Under the pieces are notes generated by a model, which saw only the letters and a list, made by a program, of their open reading frames with translations, did no database searches and was not told where the DNA came from. A stretch of 16,883 nucleotides of DNA from Alphaproteobacteria bacterium (lineage in GTDB: Bacteria; Pseudomonadota; Alphaproteobacteria; CAAGCB01; CAG-977): NCBI GenBank assembly GCA_900768845.1, contig CAAGEK010000045.1, forward strand, positions 1-16,883, given 5' to 3'. The translations under genes and the position numbers were made by a program. Below, one piece after another: positions 1-8,183 of this stretch. The stretch's first letter is position 1. Each line of letters starts with the position of its first letter.

Positions 1-136
1 GCTTTTTTTCTCGAACCCGAACCGCGCCGATAGCGAAAACGCGGATGTCTGCTCTCTGTTAAACGGCTTTTTTCTCGAATCCGAACCGCGCCGATAATGA
101 AAGCGGGGGCTATGTTTAACGGCTTTCTCTTTGAAA
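1..136. repeat. Degenerate short tandem repeat downstream of trkH
   Basis: Two good copies of a unit that contains GGCTTTTTTCTCGAA followed by CCGAACCGCGCCGATA start near positions 1 and 66. A third, decayed copy of the leading part starts near 122, giving spacings of about 65 and 56 bases. The repeat lies just past the trkH stop codon and may continue outside the window. On the minus strand, copies 1 and 2 both encode the peptide LSARFGFEKK; in copy 2 it is followed by AV and a stop. This could be a duplicated gene tail or simply a repeated 3' non-coding element. An imperfect hairpin (GCTTT at 122-126 with AAAGC at 140-144) could help end the trkH transcript, but it has no T run. Function is unknown. 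Confidence 0.6.
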
Positions 137-149
137 GGAAAAAGCTTTG

Positions 150-1628
150 TTAAAATGAAGAATCCGCCGTGCTTTTCTTTTCCTTTTTCCAAGCCAAAGG
201 CAACAGCAACACGAATACGGTCATAAATTCCAACCGTCCCAGCATCATATCGAACGACAATATCCACTTGGCCGCAGAAGGCAGACTGCCGAACCCGCCT
301 CCCGAAGGGCCGACTTCGCCCAAACCCAGCCCCGTGTTCCCCAACGCCGAAATCGTTGCGCTCAACGAGGTCAGAATGTCGATGTTCATTGCCGTCAAAG
401 CCATACAAGACAGCAAAAACGATAAAATGAAAATGGCAATGAAAACAATGACGCCGAATGTGATGTCGTCATTCAACGGCCTGTCGTTGTATTTGGGAAC
501 GAACACTCCGTGCGGCAGGATTTTTGAACGCAAATAATGCAACGAAGCCAAATATAAAATGTCGAACCGGAACATTTTTATCCCGCCGGACGTCGACCCG
601 CTGCACGCCCCCACCGGTAATAAAATCAGGATGATCAGCATCCCGAAATATCCCCAGTTTTCATAGTGGTCACAGGTGAATCCCGTCGTCGTGACCGTGG
701 ATACGACTTGGAACAGGGACAGCCTCAACACTTCCTCGACGCTTTTGTCCGGAAAACGCGCCGCCAGCCACAACGCCAACGCACCGGCGGTCAGGACGAC
801 GACGCCGGCGTACGTTTTTACCTGCATATCCGTTTTTATTTTTTGCCAGTCCTGTTTATAAAGAAAATACAGGTAAAACAACGGCAGTCCCGATGTGAAC
901 ATAAAAAAAGTCAACAACCATTGAATTAAAGGGGATAAACCTTCCGCGGAATTATCCGTCGGCGTCAATCCCCCCGTCGAGATGGTTGCCAAAGAAAACG
1001 TCAGGGATTCAAAAACTGTCATTCCCGCTATTTTTAGCGAAACGAAACAAACGGTTGTGGATATGACATAAATCATCATCAGCGTTCCGATGATTTGCGA
1101 CGTTTTGGGCAGGGCTTTGCCCGATTTGTCCGAAGATTCCGTAGAAAAAAGTTGCATTCCTCCGATTCTCAACAACGGAAGGATGGCCAGCGCGATAACG
1201 ATGATTCCCAATCCGCCGTACCAGTGCAACATTCCGCGCCACAATAAAATCCCGCGAGGCTTTTCTGCAAGGTTTGAAATGACGGTCGCCCCAAATGTCG
1301 TCAATCCCGACATCGATTCAAAAAACGCGTCGGTATAGCTCAGCGGTTCGGGCGAAAAGTAAAAGGGAAGGGCGCAAAAAAAGCAGACGATGAGCCAAAC
1401 GACGGAAGTGGTCAGGTACATTTCCCGAACCGACAGCTTTTTCCACGCGTCGTAAAACGTCGCCATGAATAACAATGCGCAAAAACAGGTGACGGCGGCG
1501 GACAGGCAAAAAGCCGACGCCGAAGCCGTGTTGGCGTCCCGAAAATCCAAACAGGCGGGAATGAGCATCGAGATTCCGAAAATCAGTAAAATCACGCCGG
1601 ATACAAAAAGGGGAATGCCCAAACGCAT
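150..1628 (-). CDS. trkH: TrkH-family potassium uptake transporter
   Basis: This is an inner-membrane, channel-like K+ transporter subunit that normally works with a cytoplasmic NAD-binding TrkA gating protein; no trkA is present in this window. The 492 residues match the family length (E. coli TrkH has 483). The four pore-loop filter segments are visible: TTFGAT near residues 110-115, STGGLT near 217-222, TTTGFT at 313-318 and GNTGLG near 430-435. The conserved loop GACSGSTSGGIK lies near 340-351, and the last membrane helix carries the LGRLE motif. Many hydrophobic helices are present, and a short charged tail (KKEKK) ends the protein. I start it at MRLGIPLF because AAGGA lies about 6 bases upstream. 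The longer frame reading would run into the pepP tail and add 36 non-membrane residues. It sits 13 bases after pepP and is probably co-transcribed. Confidence 0.93.
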   Translation of the reverse strand: MRLGIPLFVSGVILLIFGISMLIPACLDFRDANTASASAFCLSAAVTCFCALLFMATFYDAWKKLSVREMYLTTSVVWLIVCFFCALPFYFSPEPLSYTDAFFESMSGLTTFGATVISNLAEKPRGILLWRGMLHWYGGLGIIVIALAILPLLRIGGMQLFSTESSDKSGKALPKTSQIIGTLMMIYVISTTVCFVSLKIAGMTVFESLTFSLATISTGGLTPTDNSAEGLSPLIQWLLTFFMFTSGLPLFYLYFLYKQDWQKIKTDMQVKTYAGVVVLTAGALALWLAARFPDKSVEEVLRLSLFQVVSTVTTTGFTCDHYENWGYFGMLIILILLPVGACSGSTSGGIKMFRFDILYLASLHYLRSKILPHGVFVPKYNDRPLNDDITFGVIVFIAIFILSFLLSCMALTAMNIDILTSLSATISALGNTGLGLGEVGPSGGGFGSLPSAAKWILSFDMMLGRLEFMTVFVLLLPLAWKKEKKSTADSSF

Positions 1629-1641
1629 GATAAATCCTTGT

Positions 1642-3420
1642 TTACAGGGGGGCGCAGGCGTCAGCCAACCATTCGGCCGTTTCCGGATCGACCAACGGGG
1701 AGATGATGCGGCGGATACGGGCGTGATAGCCGTCAATCCACGCTTTTTCCCGCGGCGTCAACTGGGCTTTGTCGATTAAACGCCTGTCGAAAGGAGCCAA
1801 GGTCAACGTTGACAACCCCAAAGTTTTTATTTCCGTCCCTTCCGCCGGCGGCAGAGGTTCAACCATCACCACGTTTTCAATACGGATTCCGAATGCGTCG
1901 GGTTTATAGTACCCCGGTTCGTTCGATATCAACATTCCCGCCAGCAAAGCCGTGCGCGATCCGAAACGGGAAATGCGCTGAGGGCCTTCGTGAACGTTCA
2001 GATAACAACCGATGCCGTGTCCCGTTCCGTGTGCGTAATCCACGCCGTCACGCCATAAAAACTGACGGGCCAGAACATCCAGTTGCGCTCCCGTCGTTCC
2101 TTCGGGAAAAGCGATCGTGGCGACGGCGATATGGCCTTTCAAAACTTGGGTGTAGCGTTTTTTCTCCGTCAAACCGACCGGACCGACGGCGATCGTCCGT
2201 GTGACGTCCGTCGTTCCGTCCAGATACTGTGCGCCGGAATCGATTAAAAACACGGAGCCCGATTTGACGGGAGCGTTGTTTTCAACGCTTGTATGATAAT
2301 GGACGACGGCGGCGTTTTTGCCGGACGCGGCGATGGTGGCAAAACTTTCCCCGCGATACAGGGGATTTTCCGCACGAAACGCCGCGATTTTTTCCGCGGC
2401 TTCCAACTCTGTCAAGCGTCCTGTCGGAGCTTCTTTGTCAAACCACGCCAGAAAACGGCACACGGCGACTCCGTCTTTGATATGGGCGGAACGCGCTCCG
2501 TTGCGTTCGACCGTGTTTTTGCAGGCTTTGCGCAGTAAACAGGGATCTTCGTTCGGGCGGATTTTCGCCCCCGCTTTTGACAGGCGTTCGTAAATCCATG
2601 CGGGAACCATGCCCATGTCCAGCTGAACACGCGCCTTCGCCGCCCCCAACGCGTCCAAAGCTCCGGCCAAAGCGTCGGGAGGATCGATTTCCACGACGCT
2701 TGCCAGACTGTTTTTCAAATGTTCCGTCATTTTTTCAGGTTCGACAAACCACTTGACGGTTCCGTTTTTGTACAGAACGGCAAAGGATTGGACGACGGGC
2801 AGACAGGGAACGTCCCTGCCGCGCACGTTCAACAGCCACGCGACCGAATCGGGCGAGGACAAAACCAAGGCGTCGTCGCCGTCCATTCCCAAAGTCGCCG
2901 TGATATCCGCAATTTTTGACAAACTGTCTTCTCCGGCATAAGCGAGCGGGTAGGGAACGGCTTTTTCAAAAAAGGGGACGGCGCGGGCGTCGCGCAGCAA
3001 ATCGAGCGGATTTTTGGAAACGGCCGTCAGGACGGCGTCATTCTTTGCACACGCCGCCGCCATGCGTTTCACGTCGTTCGGAGTGTGCAACCACGGATCG
3101 TATCCGATTTTCGCTCCGGCGGGCAAGGCCGACAACAGCCAGTCGCCCACCTTTGCATCATTCGTCTGCACGACGGAAATCAAATCCGGATCGGTTTCTT
3201 TGCCCGCCTGCAAAACATAACGTCCGTCAACGAATAAAAAAGCGCGGTCGAGCAAAATTGCGGCTTCGCCGGCCGATCCCGTAAAACCTGTCAGCCAGGC
3301 CAAGCGTTCTTCGGATGCGGCGACGTATTCGCCCTGATATTTGTCGGCTCTGGGGACGATGAAACCGAACAGTCCGTTTTTCAACATCCATTCGCGCAGG
3401 GCTTTGAATTTTTCCTTCAT
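1642..3420 (-). CDS. pepP: Xaa-Pro aminopeptidase (M24B, long form)
   Basis: This is a cytoplasmic metallo-aminopeptidase that removes an N-terminal residue preceding proline. At 592 residues it is the long three-domain form, like eukaryotic XPNPEP1 and many alphaproteobacterial homologues, rather than the roughly 440-residue E. coli PepP. Two creatinase-like N-terminal domains (about 1-130 and 150-300) precede the pita-bread catalytic domain (about 305-530). All five dinuclear-metal ligands are visible: Asp394 in IDSG, Asp405 in GTTDVTRT, His468 in HGTGHGIG, Glu501 in NEPGYY and Glu515 in RIENVV. Their spacing fits the family. No signal peptide is seen. The start MKEKFKAL is supported by GGAG about 9 bases upstream. 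It lies 37 bases after prmA and 13 before trkH on the same strand, so it is probably in an operon with them. The gene name is by family; the biological substrate is unknown. Confidence 0.93.
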   Translation of the reverse strand: MKEKFKALREWMLKNGLFGFIVPRADKYQGEYVAASEERLAWLTGFTGSAGEAAILLDRAFLFVDGRYVLQAGKETDPDLISVVQTNDAKVGDWLLSALPAGAKIGYDPWLHTPNDVKRMAAACAKNDAVLTAVSKNPLDLLRDARAVPFFEKAVPYPLAYAGEDSLSKIADITATLGMDGDDALVLSSPDSVAWLLNVRGRDVPCLPVVQSFAVLYKNGTVKWFVEPEKMTEHLKNSLASVVEIDPPDALAGALDALGAAKARVQLDMGMVPAWIYERLSKAGAKIRPNEDPCLLRKACKNTVERNGARSAHIKDGVAVCRFLAWFDKEAPTGRLTELEAAEKIAAFRAENPLYRGESFATIAASGKNAAVVHYHTSVENNAPVKSGSVFLIDSGAQYLDGTTDVTRTIAVGPVGLTEKKRYTQVLKGHIAVATIAFPEGTTGAQLDVLARQFLWRDGVDYAHGTGHGIGCYLNVHEGPQRISRFGSRTALLAGMLISNEPGYYKPDAFGIRIENVVMVEPLPPAEGTEIKTLGLSTLTLAPFDRRLIDKAQLTPREKAWIDGYHARIRRIISPLVDPETAEWLADACAPL

Positions 3421-3457
3421 CCGGTTTTCTCCGTTTATTGTTGCGACGGCGGGACGT

Positions 3458-4348
3458 TCAGCGTCCGACGACCAGCGCGCTCCAGCCTTCCAGCCTGTAA
3501 CGTTTTTTCAATTGCAATCCCACGCGGCGGTGCGCGCTTAACACCCAGTTTTCCTGACGGTTCAACAGTCCGGACAGGACGGCGTATCCGTTCGGAGCCA
3601 GATTTGCGGCCAGATCTTTGGCCATCAAAGTCAGCGGACGCGCCAGAATGTTTGAAAACACCAGATCGTAAGGGGCGTGCCGCCTGATTTCCGCGGGTTT
3701 GTATCCGTTGCCGACCCAAGCCGTGATATAGCGCGCCAAATGGTTGTTTTGCGCATTTTGCAAAGTGACGCGAACGGATTCGGGATCGATGTCGGTCGCG
3801 AAAACGGGCTTTCTGAAGGTCAAAGCGGCGGCCAACCCCAAAATTCCCGAACCGCATCCCATATCCAAAACGTTGGCGGGCGTAAAGAAGCGGGACAGGT
3901 CTTCCATCGCCATCAAACATCCCTTCGTCGTGAAATGTTCGCCCGACCCGAACGCCGTGGCCGCGTCGATTTTTAAAGACAGCTTTGTTTTCGGCGGCGG
4001 TTCGGTAATGTGCGATCCGTAAACGTAATAGCGGCCGACGGAAACGGGTTTGAAACTGATCAGGTTTTCTTTCAACCAGTTGCGCGGAGCCAGTTCCGTA
4101 ACCGTATGGTCGGGAACGGCCGTATTCGCGGCGGCGGCGGCAACGGACAACGCCGCTTCCAGTCGGGCGGAGTCGGGTTTTTCCTGCCAGACCGCTTCCA
4201 GTTTCCACTTGCCTTTGTCTGTTCCCGTTTCTATTTCATTCGCCAAAAGGGCGACGTCGTCACCGTCCAAAGCCCGTTCGAAAAAAGGCATCGCGTCGGG
4301 AGGGACGATCATGGATATTTGCCAGCTGCTGGCGGGTTCGGTTTTCAT
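3458..4348 (-). CDS. prmA: Ribosomal protein L11 methyltransferase
   Basis: PrmA uses S-adenosylmethionine to methylate ribosomal protein L11. The 296-residue length is typical. Visible signatures are the PrmA-specific AFGSGEHFTT at 132-141, the class I SAM-binding glycine loop VLDMGCGSGILG at 160-171, the acidic ATDIDPESV strand end at 184-192, and SNILARPL at 232-239, which corresponds to the NPPY-like active-site position of this family. The N-terminal 90 residues would be the L11-recognition domain and are poorly conserved, as usual. The start codon shares its A with the last A of the upstream helicase stop codon (TAATG), so translation is probably coupled to the helicase. A second long frame on the same strand (3435-4208) is a shadow. 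Confidence 0.93.
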   Translation of the reverse strand: MKTEPASSWQISMIVPPDAMPFFERALDGDDVALLANEIETGTDKGKWKLEAVWQEKPDSARLEAALSVAAAAANTAVPDHTVTELAPRNWLKENLISFKPVSVGRYYVYGSHITEPPPKTKLSLKIDAATAFGSGEHFTTKGCLMAMEDLSRFFTPANVLDMGCGSGILGLAAALTFRKPVFATDIDPESVRVTLQNAQNNHLARYITAWVGNGYKPAEIRRHAPYDLVFSNILARPLTLMAKDLAANLAPNGYAVLSGLLNRQENWVLSAHRRVGLQLKKRYRLEGWSALVVGR

Positions 4349-6735
4349 TATGCGTATTCCAGATAATCTGCCATTACTTTTTTAAGACCGGCTTCGTCGA
4401 ACATCACCCGAACGCTTTCGCCGTCGGCTTCGACGACCTTTCCGTGTCCGAAGCTCGGGTGGTAAACGTCCGCGCCTGCCGGAAAAGCGTTTTTCCTTTG
4501 TGTGAAAAATCCGCCCGACCGCCGTTCCCGTCTTTTATTTTTATAGGAATATTCGCCGTTTGTATAGCCTTTATCGGACGGATACGCCCCATCGCCGTAT
4601 TCGTCGTCGCGGAAACGGGAAGACGAACATCTGTCGCGGCGTTGAAAACGGTCGTAAGAATCTTCCGGCTCCTCTTCTTCATAATCATAACCGCGGGCGA
4701 AATGCCGCCTTGCGGATGAACGGTGCGATTCGCCGTATTCCGGACTTGCATATCCGAAATCCCCGTAACGCGGTTCGCCGAACGCCGCCGCATTGCCCGA
4801 AGGTTCGATATGTTCCGGCGGCAATTCGGAAATGAAACGGGAGGGAAGGCAGTTCATCCATTGATTATAAATCCGTCTTGATCCCGCATAGGAAATGAAG
4901 ACTTTTTTCCGTGCCCGCGTGATGCCGACATACGCCAGCCGCCTCTCTTCCTCCAAAGCTTTCGAGCCGCCTTCGTCCAACGCTTTTTTATGCGGAAAGA
5001 GTTCCTCCTCCCACCCCGGAAGGAAAACAACGTCGAATTCCAACCCTTTTGCGGCGTGCAAAGTCATGACGGAAACGAAATCGCCCGCATCCGCCGCCGA
5101 ATCGTTGTCCGTCACAAGGCTGACGTATTCCAAAAACTCTTCAAACGTCGCAAACCGTTCTTTTAAATCGCCGATCAGTTCTTTCAGGTTTTCGACTTTT
5201 CCGGGGGCTTCGGGCGATTTGTCGGTTTGCCACATATTCATATATCCGCTGTCTTCCAACACGGCTTTCACCGTTTCCCAGACTTCCCGTTCTCCGGATG
5301 CGGCGCGCAGGTTTTCCATCAGGTCGAACAGACTTTCCAAGCCCGCTTTCGCCGCGCCTTTGAATGCTCCTTCACCCAACAGTATTTCCGCGCTTTGCGT
5401 TAAAGAAAGCCCCGTTTCGCGTGCCTTTGCGTGAATTTTTTGCATTGCCGCTTCGCCGATTCCCCGACGCGGTTTGTTGACGATGCGCGAAAAAGCCATA
5501 TCGTCCTTCGGTTGAACCAGCAAACGGGCGTAAGCTATGGCGTCGCGGATTTCCTCGCGTTCGTAAAACCGCATTCCGCCAATGACCTTGTAGGCGATCC
5601 CGTAATTGAGCAGTTGCGTTTCGATTGCGCGGGTTTGAAAGGATGCGCGCACCAAAACGGCGATTTCTTTCAACGGAGTGCCGAGGCGCATTTCCCGTTC
5701 AATCGTGTCGCAGATGAAGCCGGCTTCGTCGTCGCCGCCCCAAACTCCGTTCAGTCGGATTTTATCTCCGTCCCCGTCGCGTCCGGGAGCGACGCGCAAC
5801 GTTTTGTCCAGCCTGTGTTCGTTGTGGGAAATCAGAGCCGACGCCGCGCCCAGAATATGTCCGGTCGAACGGTAATTGCTTTCCAACCGGATGACTTTTG
5901 CGTCCGGATGATCCGATTCAAACCTTAAAATGTTTCCGATTTCCGCGCCGCGCCATGAATAAATCGATTGATCGTCGTCGCCGACGCAACAAATGTTGTT
6001 GTAGCGTTCGTTTGTCAACAGCCGCAACCATAAATATTGGGCGACGTTCGTATCCTGATATTCGTCGACCAGAATGTAACGGAATTTGTTTTTAAAGGCG
6101 CGCAACAAATCGGGGTCGTTGCGGAACAATTCGATGCAATACAGCAACAAATCGCCGAAATCCGCCGCGTTCATCGCTTTTAACCGTTCCTGATACAACC
6201 CGTACAAACGATATGTCAACCGGTTGACGGGCAAAGGGGAATCAAAGGCTTTGTCCGGCGTCAGCCCTTGATCTTTCAGGCGTTGGATCTGCCCTAAAAT
6301 CATATCGGGGGGCGTTTCCTTCAAATCGATCTTTTCGGCGGTCATGATTTGTTTGACCAACCGTTCCTGATCCGATGCGTCCAACACGGTAAAGTCGTTG
6401 GCAAGACCGACTTTGGCGGCGTGAGAGCGCAAAATTTTCAATCCGATGCGGTGAAACGTTCCCAGCCATACGTTTTGAGCGTCGTTCCCGACGAAATGCG
6501 CCAGCCTTTCCTCCATTTCCCGTGCGGCCTTGTTCGTGAACGTGACGGCCAGACATTGAAAAGGCAGGGCTTTTCCCGTTTTTATGATATAGGCCAGACG
6601 CGTCGTCAAAACGGTCGTTTTCCCCGTTCCCGCGCCCGACAACACCAAAACCGGCCCGTCCGTCGTTTGAACGGCTTGTTTTTGTTCGGGGTTCAGGCGG
6701 TTTAACGCCGCCATGAAATCATTGTCGCTGATCAT
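4348..6735 (-). CDS. uvrD: UvrD/PcrA-type superfamily 1A DNA helicase
   Basis: This is an ATP-dependent 3'-5' DNA helicase of the UvrD/PcrA group, acting in nucleotide excision and mismatch repair and in clearing recombinase or RNA polymerase from DNA. All motifs are visible: Q motif LNPEQKQAV (14-22), Walker A SGAGTGKT (33-40), Ia TFTNKAA (65-71), II DEYQDTN (224-230), III GDDDQSIYSWRGA (252-264), IV ESNYRS (285-290), V TLHAAKGLEF (558-567) and VI RRLAYVGITRARKK (598-611). After the core come a charged, Arg/Tyr-rich disordered linker (about 645-745) and a C-terminal Tudor-like domain (about 752-795, with VYHPSFGHGKVV), as in PcrA where this domain contacts RNA polymerase. Length is 795 residues. 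I chose ATG at 6735, with AAGG 8 bases upstream; a GTG three codons earlier overlaps that ribosome binding site. Whether it should be named uvrD or pcrA cannot be settled here. Confidence 0.93.
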   Translation of the reverse strand: MISDNDFMAALNRLNPEQKQAVQTTDGPVLVLSGAGTGKTTVLTTRLAYIIKTGKALPFQCLAVTFTNKAAREMEERLAHFVGNDAQNVWLGTFHRIGLKILRSHAAKVGLANDFTVLDASDQERLVKQIMTAEKIDLKETPPDMILGQIQRLKDQGLTPDKAFDSPLPVNRLTYRLYGLYQERLKAMNAADFGDLLLYCIELFRNDPDLLRAFKNKFRYILVDEYQDTNVAQYLWLRLLTNERYNNICCVGDDDQSIYSWRGAEIGNILRFESDHPDAKVIRLESNYRSTGHILGAASALISHNEHRLDKTLRVAPGRDGDGDKIRLNGVWGGDDEAGFICDTIEREMRLGTPLKEIAVLVRASFQTRAIETQLLNYGIAYKVIGGMRFYEREEIRDAIAYARLLVQPKDDMAFSRIVNKPRRGIGEAAMQKIHAKARETGLSLTQSAEILLGEGAFKGAAKAGLESLFDLMENLRAASGEREVWETVKAVLEDSGYMNMWQTDKSPEAPGKVENLKELIGDLKERFATFEEFLEYVSLVTDNDSAADAGDFVSVMTLHAAKGLEFDVVFLPGWEEELFPHKKALDEGGSKALEEERRLAYVGITRARKKVFISYAGSRRIYNQWMNCLPSRFISELPPEHIEPSGNAAAFGEPRYGDFGYASPEYGESHRSSARRHFARGYDYEEEEPEDSYDRFQRRDRCSSSRFRDDEYGDGAYPSDKGYTNGEYSYKNKRRERRSGGFFTQRKNAFPAGADVYHPSFGHGKVVEADGESVRVMFDEAGLKKVMADYLEYA

Positions 6736-6811
6736 GATAAACACCTTTTTTCCGTTCGTTTCGTTGTACTCAAAAACGTTCGGAAGAGCAAGAACAAATA
6801 AAGTACGGAAA

Positions 6812-8017
6812 TCAGCGTTCCTTGGTTTTTAAAAGGTTTTTCACGGCGTTTGCGGACACTTTGTTTTTTACCGAAATGAAAGACGGACGTCCGTTTTTGC
6901 CGTCCATAAATATTTTATCCGACGGCATGGACAGGAAATTCCACGCTTTTTGCATTTCTTTGACATTCGTCCATAATTCGGGGCGGAAGATTTCCCCGTA
7001 TCCTCCCAACCGGCGGACGAAAGCCAACGCCGGCGGCATATCCCCCTGCCGTCCGGTCAGGTCTGCGGCGTTCACCGGATCGTTGCGCCGGATTTGGCGC
7101 GCCATCAGCTCGGGCAGTCTTCCCGCTTTGGCGATTTGGGAAAACAGTTTGCCTTCCCTGATTTCCGTCAAAGACGGCAATTCGCCCGACAACAGCTCCT
7201 GCGGTGCTTCCCGTTTGTATTGAGCGGCCAAGGCGGGGGCTCTTTTCAAACGGCACGCCAAACCGCTTTCCAGCCTCATTTCCTCGGATACGCACGAATC
7301 GTGCAACGAAACCGAAGAAAGCCGCGTTTCGGGATCGTTGATGATTTTTATCAGCGCGGGGATGTGTTTATCCGTGACGTCTGTATCCGAAAGCGACAGT
7401 TTTTCCAGCGCGCTTCCCTTTATTTGCGGCAACAAAAGTTCCAAAGAGGGATCGCCGACGCCCGCCATGATTCCATGGCCGCTTTTGTTCATGCACAAAT
7501 CCAGCGTTTTTATGTTCGGCGGCAGGTTCTTCAGCAACGGCGAAACGTCCTTGTCGTCAAGGTAACAACAACTCAGGCTCAGCTCGGAAACATTCGTTTC
7601 CGGCAAGACATTCGCCAGTTTTTTGTACAGGTTTCCGAGTACGCTCGTTTCGCGGTTCGCATTGAAACGCAGGGAGGAAACCTTGCTTCCCTTTATGCTT
7701 TCGATAAAAGAATAAGCCTCGTGATACGAAACGTTCCTGAGGTCGATATCCAAAGACCCGATCGACGAGCGGGAAAGGGCGTAACCGATGATTCTGACGG
7801 CGTCGGTTTCAAATTTGCCGCAAACCCCGCCCAACTTCATTCTTGTCACGCCGGCGTCTTTGCTTAAATATTCCGACAGCGTGCGGGCGTCCTGTTTGGA
7901 TATTTCGTCCGGACATTCCAAACAGCCGTTGACGGGAGCCGCCCACCCTTTCGGCAACGCGGGCGGCGCGTCTTTTTGTTTCCCCGATCCGCGGAATAAA
8001 TTGTTTAAGAACCCCAT
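6812..8017 (-). CDS. Leucine-rich-repeat protein of unknown function
   Basis: I do not recognise this 401-residue protein as a named family. About seven ribonuclease-inhibitor-like leucine-rich repeats of 26-33 residues cover roughly residues 56-270. Each begins with a strand such as VSSLRFNAN, VSELSLSCC, IKTLDLCMN, LEKLSLSDT or LSSVSLHDS and is followed by a helix. After them, two short helical units resemble ankyrin-like pairs: LFSQIAKAGRLPELM at 291-305 and ALAFVRRLGGYGEIFRPELW at 330-349. No signal peptide, membrane helix or enzyme motif is seen, so it is probably cytoplasmic or an exported protein-binding factor. The start MGFLNNLFRG is supported by AAGGA 7 bases upstream; a longer reading adds 23 residues without one. 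It lies 76 bases upstream of the helicase on the same strand and is divergent from rfbA. LRR proteins bind other proteins; the partner is unknown. Confidence 0.8.
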   Translation of the reverse strand: MGFLNNLFRGSGKQKDAPPALPKGWAAPVNGCLECPDEISKQDARTLSEYLSKDAGVTRMKLGGVCGKFETDAVRIIGYALSRSSIGSLDIDLRNVSYHEAYSFIESIKGSKVSSLRFNANRETSVLGNLYKKLANVLPETNVSELSLSCCYLDDKDVSPLLKNLPPNIKTLDLCMNKSGHGIMAGVGDPSLELLLPQIKGSALEKLSLSDTDVTDKHIPALIKIINDPETRLSSVSLHDSCVSEEMRLESGLACRLKRAPALAAQYKREAPQELLSGELPSLTEIREGKLFSQIAKAGRLPELMARQIRRNDPVNAADLTGRQGDMPPALAFVRRLGGYGEIFRPELWTNVKEMQKAWNFLSMPSDKIFMDGKNGRPSFISVKNKVSANAVKNLLKTKER

Positions 8018-8183
8018 GTACGCATCCTTTTCGATTTTGATGATAAACGATTTCTTTGTCGGGTTAAAGGCTTTTGTCATCCGCATCCGGCGTCAAAAAC
8101 CGCTCCGGAGCAATAAAGAAGTTTTGTTTCCTTTTTTATTATGTTATTTTGACTGAAAAGTTCTTTTGAAAAGGAAACGCGTT
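8018..8183. promoter_or_regulatory. Divergent intergenic region with 10-bp palindrome
   Basis: These 166 bases separate the leftward LRR gene from the rightward rhamnose operon and must hold both promoters. A perfect palindrome, GCTCCGGAGC, lies at 8102-8111. For the plus strand, TATTAT at 8137-8142 is a fair -10 with no good -35, so an activator may be needed. The palindrome would then be centred near -42. For the minus strand, TATCAT (8040-8045) with a weak TTTAAC (8063-8068), 17 bases apart, is a possible promoter. The rfbA ribosome binding site AAGGA is at 8171-8175. All promoter calls were made by eye and are weak. Confidence 0.4.

Noticed and set aside
90..97. GCCGATAA, a perfect sigma28 -10 sequence
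   Set aside because: The only TAAA upstream is at 60-63, giving a spacing of 26 instead of about 15, and the motif is part of a tandem repeat downstream of trkH with no gene to drive.
1..136. CRISPR-like array
   Set aside because: Repeat copies are degenerate, spacings differ (65 and 56), only two good copies exist, and there are no cas genes.
1629..1736. N-terminal 36-codon extension of trkH
   Set aside because: It lies inside the end of pepP, is not hydrophobic, and a good ribosome binding site supports the internal ATG at 1628.
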